A program made the translations under genes and the position numbers. A stretch of 64,000 nucleotides of DNA from contig CALSFV010000244.1 of the NCBI GenBank assembly GCA_943737045.1, positions 124,001 through 188,000 on the forward strand, given 5' to 3'. The notes below the pieces were generated by a model, which was given only the letters and a program-made list of their open reading frames with translations, was not told the DNA's origin and did not search any database. Positions 23,209 to 34,119 of the stretch are shown piece by piece; the first letter of the stretch is position 1; every line of letters begins with the position of its first letter. The DNA comes from Parapristionchus giblindavisi (lineage: Eukaryota; Nematoda; Chromadorea; Rhabditida; Diplogasteridae).

Positions 23209-26200
23209 ATGGGTCCTATGAATCGTCTACTCATACTCTTCTTCGTTCCCTTCGCCGTTTCCACTAACGATGACATCACTTCCAACCCCAGATATAAGGT
23301 ATTGATTGATTATTGATTGATTATTGATTGATTACCGTAATCCTTGCCAGTTTCGTCATTCCCCATTAGATGGGCCATCTTCGGAGTGGATCTCCGGACC
23401 GAACGGACATGTCTATCAGGTTGGATTCATTTCCAAAGATTCCGTTGTTTTCAGTGAAAAAGTCCCGAAACGAAAAGAAAAGCAGAAAAAAAACTCTCCT
23501 TGTTTTACACACTCTATCGCTTCTTTTCTTTTCTTTCCTTTTCGTATCTTTGATCCTCACATATACGCATAGATCAGAAAATTGCAAATTTGAATTTCTT
23601 ACTTTTCAAGGGGATTTTTCCGAAATTTCATAAAATTAGGAAAAGTGAAATAAGAAAACATGGATTTACGTTAATTTTCCGTGTGTGAGCAAGGATTAGT
23701 CATATTGCTATTGTTCAAGATTCAATCCGTCACTCAGTTTTCTTGTTTAACTCGTTTTCATTTGAAAGCAGGACAAGATACGGCGAGCTGTGTCTTGACC
23801 AAAGTTCCATCCCAGACGATTGTATCATTGATCTTATTGTTGGTCCCGAAAAGAAATGTAAAACAGGAAAACTCTCCTCATTTCGCACACTCTCTCGTTC
23901 CTTTTCCTGGTAGATGTCGGGAAAAGTAAGAGTAATCGTCGAAATTACACCGGGTTTTACACCGGGTTCAATTCGTTTTTGCTTTCTCTGGAAAGAAAGT
24001 GAGAGGATCCGTTCATATGCACGATCAAAGCCTATACTTATCTATACTGTTTGACATTCTTTTTCTCTCTTATCCATGCAATTACACGGTGTTTCGAGAG
24101 CGGTCATGGTGTGACAGAGAAAAGTTTAGAGCGAAAAAGAGACTCTGGTATTTCAAACGGTACTTATCATTTTTACCGGAACTCGACTTCAACGTTTTGA
24201 AATTCAAGACGAAATAGTACGCAAAAGTTGGAGTGCAGATGGTTAAGTATGTTCAGTATGGGGCAGAATATAGTATTTTTGGCATTTTGCCAAGTTTTAA
24301 AATCTGCATTTTGCAGTTTCGCATCGGAGAACAATCATGGCTGGCCGCGAGAGAACTCTGCCTAGCGGAGAATGCTGACCTCATATCGATCAATAATAAG
24401 GAACAACTGGTAAGCGATTAAGACTACTTATGACTTAAAGCTTAAGTAAGGACTTAATGACTAAGTACTAAGGATTGGCTTAAAGGCACATCCCGAGCTA
24501 ATTTGAAACTCTCCGCTCTGGCAGCGCTCTCTCGCTTTCTTCATCGAGAGCGTTGTGAGAGCGGAGAGTTTCAAATTAGCGCGGGAGCTTAATGACTAAG
24601 TATTAAGTCTTGACTGACTTAAACCTTAACTTAAGACCTTAATGACTAAGTCTTAAGGATTGGATCCTTGCCCACTACGCTCCTCATCATCCCTCATTTG
24701 ATGAAAGATACGTGCAAATCGGGCTGGTTGCCAGCGATGCTGCCCAATGGAACTGGGTGGACGGCTCCGCCATCGATCAATCGATTATCGATTGGACCAC
24801 CGTCCCAGTGGCCGAGCCCAACTCCGTTTCCCGCTGCGCTATCCTTCGTGTCAACGAGAAGAAGGTATACTGTAATCGATTTTGCCAATATCGATTAGTG
24901 TTCCTACAGGCCGAAGCAGTCGAGTGTGACAGTGCCGGTACGGTGTTCCACATCAATCGATTCGTGTGTGAGAGATCGGCTACCGTACACAATGAGGTAT
25001 TGATTGGCTACAGTATCCTCGAGATTATTGATTGATTTTCCAGCAACAGCGAAGCAACAACTATATCTGGAGGAAGTTGGAGAATCTGCTGAACTATTTC
25101 GGATTTGGAGAACAGAAAGAGGGAGGAGAGAAGCCGTCGGAAGAGGATTACTGGCAGGTATGTCGGAACATCCCGTGCTAATTTTATTCTCCGCTCTGCC
25201 AACGCTCTCGCAAAAAAACGAGAAAGTCTGGCCAGAGCGGAAAGTCTAATTAACTCGGCGTATGCGTCATCAGATCTATATCATCTACATATTGTTATAT
25301 TGCGAGCTCATTTCTTTGCCGAAAAGTTTCTTGTAAATTTCTGTCAATCAATTTTTTTCTCTCATTTCGCGTGGTTATTTGCCTTTCGCTTGAATTTGAG
25401 CTAGGTTTTTTTGAAAAGAATTGTTTTTTGATTGCCGGTGCAATGAATGCTTTCAGGCCGTAGCTGACGAAGACAGAAATCACAATCATAATACCACTGC
25501 TGCCGAGCCCGTCACCGAAAAGGAGGCGAACGAGGTAAAGACCAAAGGTCAAAGATCAAAGATCAATAATCATTTCTCTAAAAATCAGGTTGATCAGGCT
25601 CTTTCTCAATTGGAAGGAAGCGGACAAGATGGGGTTGGTTCTTAATTTTTATTATTATAATTAAAATTATAATTATGATCGATTACCGTTTTATGTAGTA
25701 ATTTCCTATAAACCATCTTGTTCTAGCAGAAAGATTGGAGAAACTAGAAAGTTTCTCCCTCTCTCTCTCTCTCGCTTTTCTTGATCCCTATTTCACTTTC
25801 CTCTGCCGCTTTTTACCCTCTTATCCAAGAGTATCCGAACGAGATTTGTACCTCTCCCTCTTTATCTCTCTACCTCTACCTCTCCCTCTCCCTCTACCTC
25901 TACCTCTCTATCCTTGCCTATCATCTCTTTTCTTGTTCTCAGATCTGCAGAGCTATACAATAGGGTTGTAGGGAAAGTGAGCGCGTTCATATTTGCATAG
26001 AGTATACCCACAACCAATCAAATGGCGATAAAGGTATGGTGGGTGGTGGAGGAAAAGGAGAGGGAGAGGGAGAGGGAGAGGGAGAGGGAGAGGGAGAGGT
26101 AGAGGTAGAGGTAGAGGTAGAGGTAGAGGTAGAGGTAGAGGTAGAGGTAGAGGTAGAGGGAGAGGGAGAGGTAGAGGGAGAGGGAGAGGGAGAGGGAGAG

Positions 26201-28981
26201 GGAGAGGTAGAGGGAGAGGGAGAGGGAGAGGGAGAGGGAGAGGGAGAGGGAGAGGGAGAGGGAGAGGGAGAGGGAGAGGGAGAGGGAGAGGGAGAGGGAG
26301 AGGGAGAGGGAGAGGGAGAGGGAGAGGGAGAGGGAGAGGGAGAGGGAGAGGGAGAGGGAGAGGGAGAGGGAGAGGGAGAGGGAGAGGGAGAGGGAGAGGG
26401 AGAGGGAGAGGTAGAGGTAGAGGTAGAGGTAGAGGTAGAGGTAGAGGTAGAGGGAGAGGGAGAGGTAGAGGTAGAGGTAGAGGTAGAGGTAGAGGTAGAG
26501 GTAGAGGTAGAGGCAGAGGGAGAATAAGAGGTTCAGCATGGCCGCTCTTTTGGGACACATGTTACTGATCAAACAGAATGACTGTAAAATGGAATAAATT
26601 TAAGTTTGAGTTCCGGATCCGGGAAATAGAACTCGGATTTGAAGAAAGTCGTTGAATTGTAATGACATCTGTACGTATGTATTAGAATAGACGGATTAGA
26701 AATGGAATAGAGAAGATATATAAGATAGACACTATATAGACTACACCACTATAGATAAGGGAAATCGACCATATTCCCTAACCTACGAGGGAAGAGATGA
26801 CAATCCAGATTCAGTGGCACTATAGCCTAGGTAATCTTGATAGGAGAAAATGGCCAATGCCAAAATACTGTGCTGTTTGATTGATTTAATTAATTATTTA
26901 TTTATTTTTCAGGAAAAGACGATAAGCGAGGTGAATTCGGCTTCACACGAAGAGAAGATCGTGGATGAGATTATCCATAATGAGGTGAGATCTAATCTTG
27001 TTATTCTTTTTTTTCCTTATTCCATCATTTTGTACAAAACAGGGAACGACATTAGGGGATCGAAAGATGTCCGACGCTCCGATAGGGATAGCGGTGTGGG
27101 TTTGGGTATAACTGGGTTTTGGGTACAACTGGGTTTTGGGTACAACTGGGTTTTGGGTACAACTGGGTTTTGGGTACACTGGGTTTTGGGTACAACTGGG
27201 TTCTGGGTACAACCTGGTTTTGGGTACAACTGGGTTTAGGGTACAACTGGGTCTTGGGTACAACTGGATTTCGGACGCAGTGGCAGTCTATCATGAAGCT
27301 CTTCAGTCTATATTTGCATATGAAACACGCGATTATGTAGAGCGATTTAGAGGCAGAGAGACATGATGAGCTGAATACCCGTTTTTGTGTGTGTAGTTTT
27401 AATAAGGAGACCCGAGAATGTCCCTCGCAAACCTCTAACAGCAAGCATATTCAAATGACAATTCATATGCAAAAGTTCGGCTCAGTCGAGCTAATTTGAA
27501 ACTCTCTGGTAACGCTCTCTCCCAGACAAAGAAAGTGAGAGAGCATTGTCAGAGCGGAGAATTTCAAATTAGTTCGGGATGTCCCTTTAAGCTGATTTTA
27601 AGAAAGATCAAACCACTTATCGTATTAAGGAAGCGAAAAAGGTAACTAAGGATGAGGAGAAAAAGAACGAGGACGAGAAGCTAAGTGTATGTCGATTTTA
27701 TTTTATCTTTTAAAGACTGATATTTTTATTGTAAAAATTAAGAATAACAATCATTCTTCAGAAATTTTCAATTGGAACAATTGAGTGAGCGTGAAAAGTG
27801 TTTTCACCTTTCTCGACCATGGAATAGAGCATTTATTTTTTTTGCTGAAAAAATATTAATATGGACTATAATAATATAACATTAATAAAAATATTCTATT
27901 AATCAAGACTCTTACAGGAAGAGAAAGCGTTGGTTCAACGAACGGTACAAGAAGAGACTAAATCCGAAGTAGTCGAACTTCCACTAAAGAAAGAAGAAGA
28001 CGAACTATTTGAGGTACATATCGATAAAACACGCCGATTTTAACACCCCGAGTTAATCTTACTCTCCGCTCTGACAATGCTCTCTTACTTTCTTTATCGA
28101 CGTGGTCAGAACGGAAATTTGCAACTTGGCATGGAGTATCAATTGAAGATTAATAAATAAATAAATTTAAGTCTCTTCCTCTCCGAGAACTAATCGACGT
28201 CGAAGAAGGCAGTGGTCAAACCCTGACCGATCTTTCCAATATCGAAACCGAACTGAGCCAAGTCCGAACGACCGTGTCCGATGGTGACCTCCTCTCGGTC
28301 ACTCCTCAAAGCGAGAAGGAAATCGATGATATGATAGAGAAAATGGAACGATTACTGGAGAAAATCGGCGAGAACAAGAAGGAATTGAAAGAGATCGGTC
28401 CTATTACGATTGAGAAGGTACGGTACTTCGAGAAATTACGGTACTTCAGTGACATTTTCGATTGGATGATTAGCACCCTATCTTATTATATATAATAATC
28501 GATAAAGGCATTCGTAATATTACGGTAGTAAAGAGGGTATACGGAGTTACCTGCATAGTGTGCATAGTATGATAGTGCTGTGCTTGGTTATGCCATAGGT
28601 TATCAAGAATTGTGCCATCTAGTTTATCGGTCAGACGCGTTTCGGGTATCTAACTCATCACCAGTGTGAAATTGCCCAACTTTTCATAACCTAACCAAGC
28701 ACAACACTATCATATTACGGAATATTGATTATATTCAGGCAAAGGTCGTCTCAGGAGACGAATCAGTATTGATTAGTAGTACGGTAGCCACTCCCGATAC
28801 CATACCCGAGGGCGAAGAGGAGTCGAAAGAGGCAAAGAAGGTAGACGAGGAAGATATATTGTCATATTCTGTGCAAAATATGCTCAAGCAAGTAGCGAAC
28901 GAAATTAACGGAATCGAGGACTCACTACTAACCAAGGATGATACTAATGCACTTGATAAGAATACTATCACAAGGGCTTAA
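23209..28981 (+). CDS. Secreted C-type lectin with long acidic tail (13 exons)
   Basis: Exons: 23209-23298, 23351-23419, 24317-24409, 24658-24864, 24910-24996, 25044-25157, 25457-25534, 25589-25633, 26913-26984, 27603-27686, 27918-28013, 28172-28417, 28739-28981. Every intron is phase 0; 507 residues. A signal peptide ([15 protein letters not shown]) leads into one C-type lectin domain (exons 2-5): [47 protein letters not shown] and the closing Cys pair (SRCAIL... FVCERS). The Ca-binding EPN/WND motifs are absent, so sugar binding is doubtful. Exons 6-13 are Glu/Lys-rich and include a possible glycosaminoglycan site (EEGSGQ). The last exon ends in TAA lying within the TTAA border of a family A MITE; an alternative reading joins this gene to the exons at 30160-35418. 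Acceptors of exons 4, 10 and 12 are AAG. Confidence 0.8.
23458..23565. repeat. Family F hairpin element in lectin intron 2
   Basis: AAACGAAAAGAAAAGCAGAA faces TTCTTTTCTTTTCTTTCC across AACTCTCCTTGTTTTACACA. Confidence 0.6.
23848..23932. repeat. Family F hairpin element, second in lectin intron 2
   Basis: CCCGAAAAGAAATGTAAAAC to GTTCCTTTTCCTGG; centre AACTCTCCTCATTTCGCACA. Confidence 0.5.
24410..24657. repeat. Repeats of ACTTAATGACTAAGT in lectin intron 3, ending at its AAG acceptor
   Basis: The words GACTTAA, ATGACTAAGT and CTTAAG recur on both sides of a family A insertion. AAGGATTGG occurs at ~24470 and again at 24655, where AAG is the exon 4 acceptor, so the splice site itself is duplicated. 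Confidence 0.65.
24480..24602. repeat. Family A MITE, near-consensus copy
   Basis: Starts TTAAAGGCACATCCCGAGCT and ends GCGCGGGAGCTTAA; arms are long and well matched. It interrupts the repeats in intron 3, so it arrived after they formed. Confidence 0.85.
25160..25265. repeat. Family A MITE copy in lectin intron 6
   Basis: GAACATCCCGTGCTAATTTT begins only two bases after the exon 6 donor; ends AACTCGGCGTATGCG. Confidence 0.65.
26053..26525. repeat. 470-base GGGAGA/GGTAGA hexamer array in a lectin intron
   Basis: Blocks of GGTAGA (26098-26158, 26411-26450, 26466-26510) alternate with a long GGGAGA block (about 26215-26410). Reads open in several frames only because the unit length is six; not coding. 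Confidence 0.95.
27104..27270. repeat. 17-base minisatellite
   Basis: About ten units of GGGTACAACTGGGTTTT, one of them shortened to 16. Lies in lectin intron 9. Confidence 0.95.
27476..27591. repeat. Family A MITE copy in intron 9
   Basis: CAGTCGAGCTAATTTGAAAC to GTTCGGGATGTCCCTTTAA; it ends 11 bases before the start of exon 10. Confidence 0.75.
28038..28140. repeat. Family A MITE copy in intron 11
   Basis: TTTTAACACCCCGAGTTAAT to ACTTGGCATGGAGTATC, diverged right arm. Confidence 0.6.
28568..28716. repeat. Inverted-repeat element in lectin intron 12
   Basis: TATGATAGTGCTGTGCTTGG on the left, CCAAGCACAACACTATCATA on the right, one mismatch in 20. ~150 bases, flanked by T/A. Confidence 0.75.
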
Positions 28982-29085
28982 TTTTAACCCGGGGTAATTT
29001 AAAACTCTCGGCGCTGGCAACGCTCTCTCTTATATAAAGAGAACGAGAGAGCAATGTCAGAGGGGAGAGTTTCAAATATGCTCCT
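28978..29085. repeat. Family A MITE abutting the lectin stop codon
   Basis: Begins TTAATTTTAACCCGGGG; the first TTAA overlaps the gene's TAA stop. Ends at ATATGCTCCTTAA. Removing the element would still leave TTAA, so the stop predates the insertion. Confidence 0.7.
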
Positions 29086-29715
29086 TAATGCATGTTAAGT
29101 TCACTGACTAACCCACTGTACACATACCTCCCTAACTAACACTGCACATCATTTGGTTTAATAACTGGTATTTGCGATCTATGCAGCAATATAATCACCT
29201 TATGCATGTGACCTAACCGATACTTAACTTTACTTAGTCACACTTAGCCTTAAGTCAATCAATAGTTCACTTAGTTCTTACCGTAGTCCGTTATGTGCAT
29301 GCCACTATTACAGTACTCCTTATATTTATGCATCAGCTGCTTGCTATTATTGTACTGCAATCCGCCCCCATATTTTTGTTGATTTAATATATTGATTTAT
29401 TTGATGCATGAATGTCACCTGGATTGTACTGTAATATATTGATTAATATCGATTAATATTGATTAATGATAGTATTGATTGATTTGCATGGAATGAAGTT
29501 GTTTGTGCATGTATCCCACTTATATGTTTTATGCACGTAATCACTTGGGATAACACAACAAAAACATTCTCACTTGTAACAAAAATACTAAAATAAATGG
29601 GAAGAGTTAAGAGAATAATCAATATAACACTGGAATTTAAAAAAATATTACTTGTAGATGTACAAGTTAGGTTCGCATGCACTTTAGATGTAAAATTTGA
29701 AAAGAATATAAGTTA

Positions 29716-30110
29716 CTCCGCAATTTTAGTGTGGCCAATAATTTGATCGAACATTTTTGAGTGCCTAAAATTTGGCTACAAGACAAGCCCCCCACTTTTA
29801 AAGGGAGCGTAACCTCACTCAATGGTCTCTTCGACGCGCAATGCCCTCTCGTTGTTAGAGAACACAGAAATAGTGTGCGCAATGAAGAGACCATTGAGTG
29901 AGGTAACGCTCCCTTTAAGTTGGGCCAATAATTTGGTAGTTGGTCCTAAATTTGGTTCAAAGTGGGGCTTTTAATTATTGGCCCAACTTTAGAGCAAATT
30001 TAGGGTCAACGACCAAATTATTGGCTCAAGTTAAAAAGTGGGGCTTGTCTTGTAGCCAAATCTTAGGTTCAACTTCGGCCAAATTATTGGCCCCACCAAA
30101 ATTGCGGAGC
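29716..30110. repeat. Foldback element carrying a nested MITE
   Basis: Left arm CTCCGCAATTTTAGTGTGGC... GGCTACAAGACAAGCC matches the complement of the right arm (GGCTTGTCTTGTAGCC ... CAAAATTGCGGAG). Inner repeats of CCAATAATTTGG add further folding. The family B element at 29798-29918 lies inside the left half. Confidence 0.8.
29798..29918. repeat. Family B TTAA MITE, nearly perfect palindrome, nested
   Basis: TTAAAGGGAGCGTAACCTCA to TGAGGTAACGCTCCCTTTAA: the two arms match almost completely over ~50 bases each. The best-preserved family B copy. Confidence 0.88.
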
Positions 30111-30159
30111 AGATAATAATATGCCTTATGGTGTTTGTTTTATTCTGAATCGCTTACAG

Positions 30160-33100
30160 GCGAATGATATCAGTGACTATACAAATCTCGAACGAACTAC
30201 CTTGGCTTCGACCGAGAATAAGGTTCATACCGAAATATTGATTGATTAATTTAACAATTTGAAAAATTGATTGATTGAATTTAACAATTTTAAATATCGA
30301 TTGATTGATTTAACAATTTCAATTTCAATTTAAGAAAGAGATGCCTATGGAGGAGCAGATTGCACAGATTGAGGGTGATTTCGTTTCAAACGACGATGCT
30401 AACGAAGATCTTGCTGGTATGTTCGATCAATAATAGCATATAAATCAATCGATAATTCACTCCAGCTACAGTACCCGTGCCTAAGAACGACATCACTGGA
30501 GGAGACCTTGATTGCGATGAGGAAGAGGAGGTTATTGATTGATTAAAATATTTAATGATTATTTCGTAACTTCGTCCAATCGAGGGAATGTATGCTCTAC
30601 CAATAGATTGCGACTCATTGTCAGCAGTACAGTGTGACACTCACCTAGAGCTAATTTGGAACTTTCTGCTCTGGCAACACGCTCCCGATTCCTTTGCCTG
30701 CGAGAGAGTGAGGCTAGAGCGGAGAGTCAAATTAGTTTTAGTTCGAAAAATTAGTTCGTTCGGGATGTTTAGCCATAGCTTTAAAAAATATTTTCAGATT
30801 AATGAAAACGTTCATTTGTATGGGTCAGATAATAACGAGGAAAGACCCAAATTAAGTGAAGAGAAAGCCAAGCAATTGGACGAATTCCTCCATCTTCTCA
30901 AGGTTTTCCTCGCTCATGTAAGTATTCGATTTTTTTTGTTGAAAAGTCTTGAATCTTAAATTTCGTCAAATAAATTTCCACAAATATATTAATTTTTGTA
31001 TGGGTGCGATGAAAAACATATAAAGATATTCAAAAATAATTTTAAATATTATATTTATCAATAATCATATTTTTATACAATTTATAAAATAAAATAAAAT
31101 AATACAATAATAATATTTGCAGGCCCGCCACGATGACTTGACCTCCGTTATTGACAACAACAACTCTCAACTATCGCTTATTGACAGAATGAGAAACGCC
31201 ATTGCTCTGGCAAAGCAGAGGGAAGCCGAAATGGTTTGTGAAATTAATTTTAAAATTTTAAAATTTAAATTTAAAATTTAAAAACCAAATTTCAGAGTGT
31301 CCTCATGGCCGGAATGACTCCGTCGGAGGCGATGGAAATGGAGAAGCAGGAGAAGGCCTCGCTGATGAGTGATAACGAAAGAGAAGAAGTGTTTAATGAG
31401 ATCAAATCCGCCATTCAGGTTGGTCATCCCATATATTTTTAGGGGTCCGCAAATTCGAATAGCTGCGTTACATATTTGTAAAATACTTTCCGAATTTCAC
31501 AAAAAAATCAAAAAAATGCACTCGTGTTTTCACAGAAAATTACAAAATTCAGTCAGGCTTTGTAGTTTGCAACGTACTTTTCGACCTATGGCTTCCGCTG
31601 TCTATAACCTTTCTCCGAAATATGGGGGGAGGGGGCATCAAAATTTTGCGTTGCATATCATATATTATATAATAAAAATGGAGTACACATGAAAGATTTT
31701 ACATTGTATATTTCATATGTAATTCATAGCAATCGTTATTCAGGAAGGAATCATGGTGGATCCTGAAACGATGAGTACCGTAATCCAATCAATCCCATCG
31801 ACTACCGTAGTCCCTACCACGACTGTCGCTACGTTGACAACAACAATTAGAGAGGGCAGAGTGAGGATAAGGATAAGGACATTGGCCGAAGTTGAGGAAG
31901 ATGAGAGAAGAGAAAGGGAAGAGTTGGAGAAGAGACAAGAAGAAGAGAAAAGAAGAAAGGAATCCGAAGACAAAGTAAGAAATGTTCTGAAAGAAGCTGA
32001 GCAAAAGGAGATCAAAGAACGAAAGAAAAAGGAGGAAAAGGAAAAGTTGATTGAGGTAATTTCCTGAATAAACTTTGCATTTTAAATAATTTAAGAAATT
32101 TCTTTAGGATGCCGATTTACTTCCCAAAGGATATGAGAATGAAGAAATTGATTTGAATGAGGTATAAAAATATTCATGTATTTTAGACATCTAAAATCCA
32201 AATTTTATCTTTACTTTTTGTGCAGCCTTAGCAGAGCATTTCTCAATTCATCTTTGTGTGCCCCTCTAATTATAAAGGAATTTTAATATAAGATATTCAT
32301 ATAGAAGATTATCCAATATTGAAATTTTTTCATAATCTTGCATCATTTTTTTCATATTGATTCTCCTAATATTTGATCCTTTTAATCTCTCACAATCAGA
32401 TCTCCGTCGTTGCCCGTCCATCTCTTCGTCTTCATGGAGTGAAGACTTTCATTGCTGACGAAGATAAGAAGATGATTCCTCTCAAGGATATTGATATCGG
32501 GTTTGTTTGTTTGTTTATTTATTAACCTATTTATCAATCAATATATTCATTGCAGTGAGCTCCAATCGATTGAGAGGGCCAGAAAGGAGAAGAGTGAGCA
32601 ATTGAGGGTGAGTGACTTTTACTTATGCGGTGTTAAAATTTTGGAAAAGTAGATAGAAAAGTGAAAAGTAGTGTTAATTTTGTGATTGTAAAAGTAAGTG
32701 GAAAAGTAGCATGGCAAACGAAAACCCGTTGTTAAAGTTTGTAAATTACGAAGCTATGCTACTTTTCCGACTACTTTTACAATCACAAATTTAACACTAC
32801 TTTTCACTTTTCCATCTACTTTTGCAAGATTTTAACACCCCATTACTTTTTCTTCATGTTTGATGAAAACACGTGAAACAAAAACACCCCGAGCTAATTT
32901 AACACCCCGAGCTAATTTGAAACTCTCGACACTGACACTGCACTCTCGCTTTATTTACCTACGAGAGAGCGTTACCAGGGCGGAGAGTAAAATTAGCTCG
33001 GGTGTGCTTCTAATCATTTGAGTAATTCTTGGGCTTGTTTTGAATGGCTTCTTTCCTAAAATCTTCTCACCGTAACTATACTAACTTTGTGTGTGTGTCC

Positions 33101-34043
33101 CCATTTTGCTACTGATGTACCCATACCGTTCCAAACAATATCATTCTTAATTTCGCAATCATGTGACCAAGTGTCACTGTTGTGTTGAGAGCATTGCACC
33201 GATGGAAGTTATTGACCGTAGTAAGTTGGCCACGTCTCCGTTGCACCTGAAAGGGGTATTGGTTCTGGCTGGAAATAGGGCCGAAGAAGAGATTAGGGCC
33301 TAATCATTAGGCCCTCCGGACCATGAATTATCCCTGGCCGAGCAGTGATCTCCCGAATGACTTCGTGTGTCTTTTTAGCGGGATGTACCTTTACCTTTAC
33401 GTAGTTCTATGTAGTTACATAGAGTGAGAGTTCATCAAAGAACATTTATCTCCATTTCTTCATCATCTTTCTCTTCTTCCTCTTCCTCTTCTTCCTCTTC
33501 CTCTTCTTTCCTTTCCTCTTTCTCCTCGTCCACTTCATCCTCTTCCTCTTCCTCCTCTTCCACTTCATCCTCTTTCACTTCATCCTCTTTCTCTTCCTCC
33601 TCTTCCCCTTCTCCCTCTTCTTCCTCTTCTTCCCTTTCATATGCCTCTTCCTCTTCCTCTTCTTCCTGATTTCGTCATCTTCCTCTTCCCATCACCACAC
33701 GGCTGTTCCCCTTGACTGATAAGTGATCGGTGATTCTGCAAGGGGGAATTGATCAACACGAGGGAAAGAGACTCTCGTTTTTTTGTCGACGTCGTTAGTG
33801 ATCTTCGATAAACATTCCGACCAAAAGGAAGAAGAGGAAGAGGAAGAGGGAGAAGAGGGAGAGGGAGAAGAGTAAGAGGAGGGAGAGGGAGAAAAGAGTT
33901 GTTGTCGATTTTCAATAAACAATCAGGCCAAAACACAATACATAGTGTAGCCTAGCTAACTTGTGAAGAGCAACACCACAACAACCTATTTATTCTACAT
34001 TTATCATTTTCGTTCATCTGTTTTAATCGCATAAGGAAATAAA

Positions 34044-34119
<76 letters not shown>

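Larger units (their letters stand above)
28982..30159. other. Gap between lectin exons and coiled-coil exons
   Basis: Holds the MITEs listed separately and AT-rich sequence. I could not find a start exon here for the downstream exon chain. Confidence 0.45.

Noticed and set aside
23772..23846. Exon-like segment [15 protein letters not shown] in lectin intron 2
   Set aside because: Acceptor phase does not match exon 2, and exons 2 and 3 already join into a continuous lectin domain.
25953..26572. Long open frames (Leu-Pro, Leu-Ser, Gly-Glu repeats) on both strands
   Set aside because: A six-base repeat keeps all frames open; lies in an intron between lectin exons.
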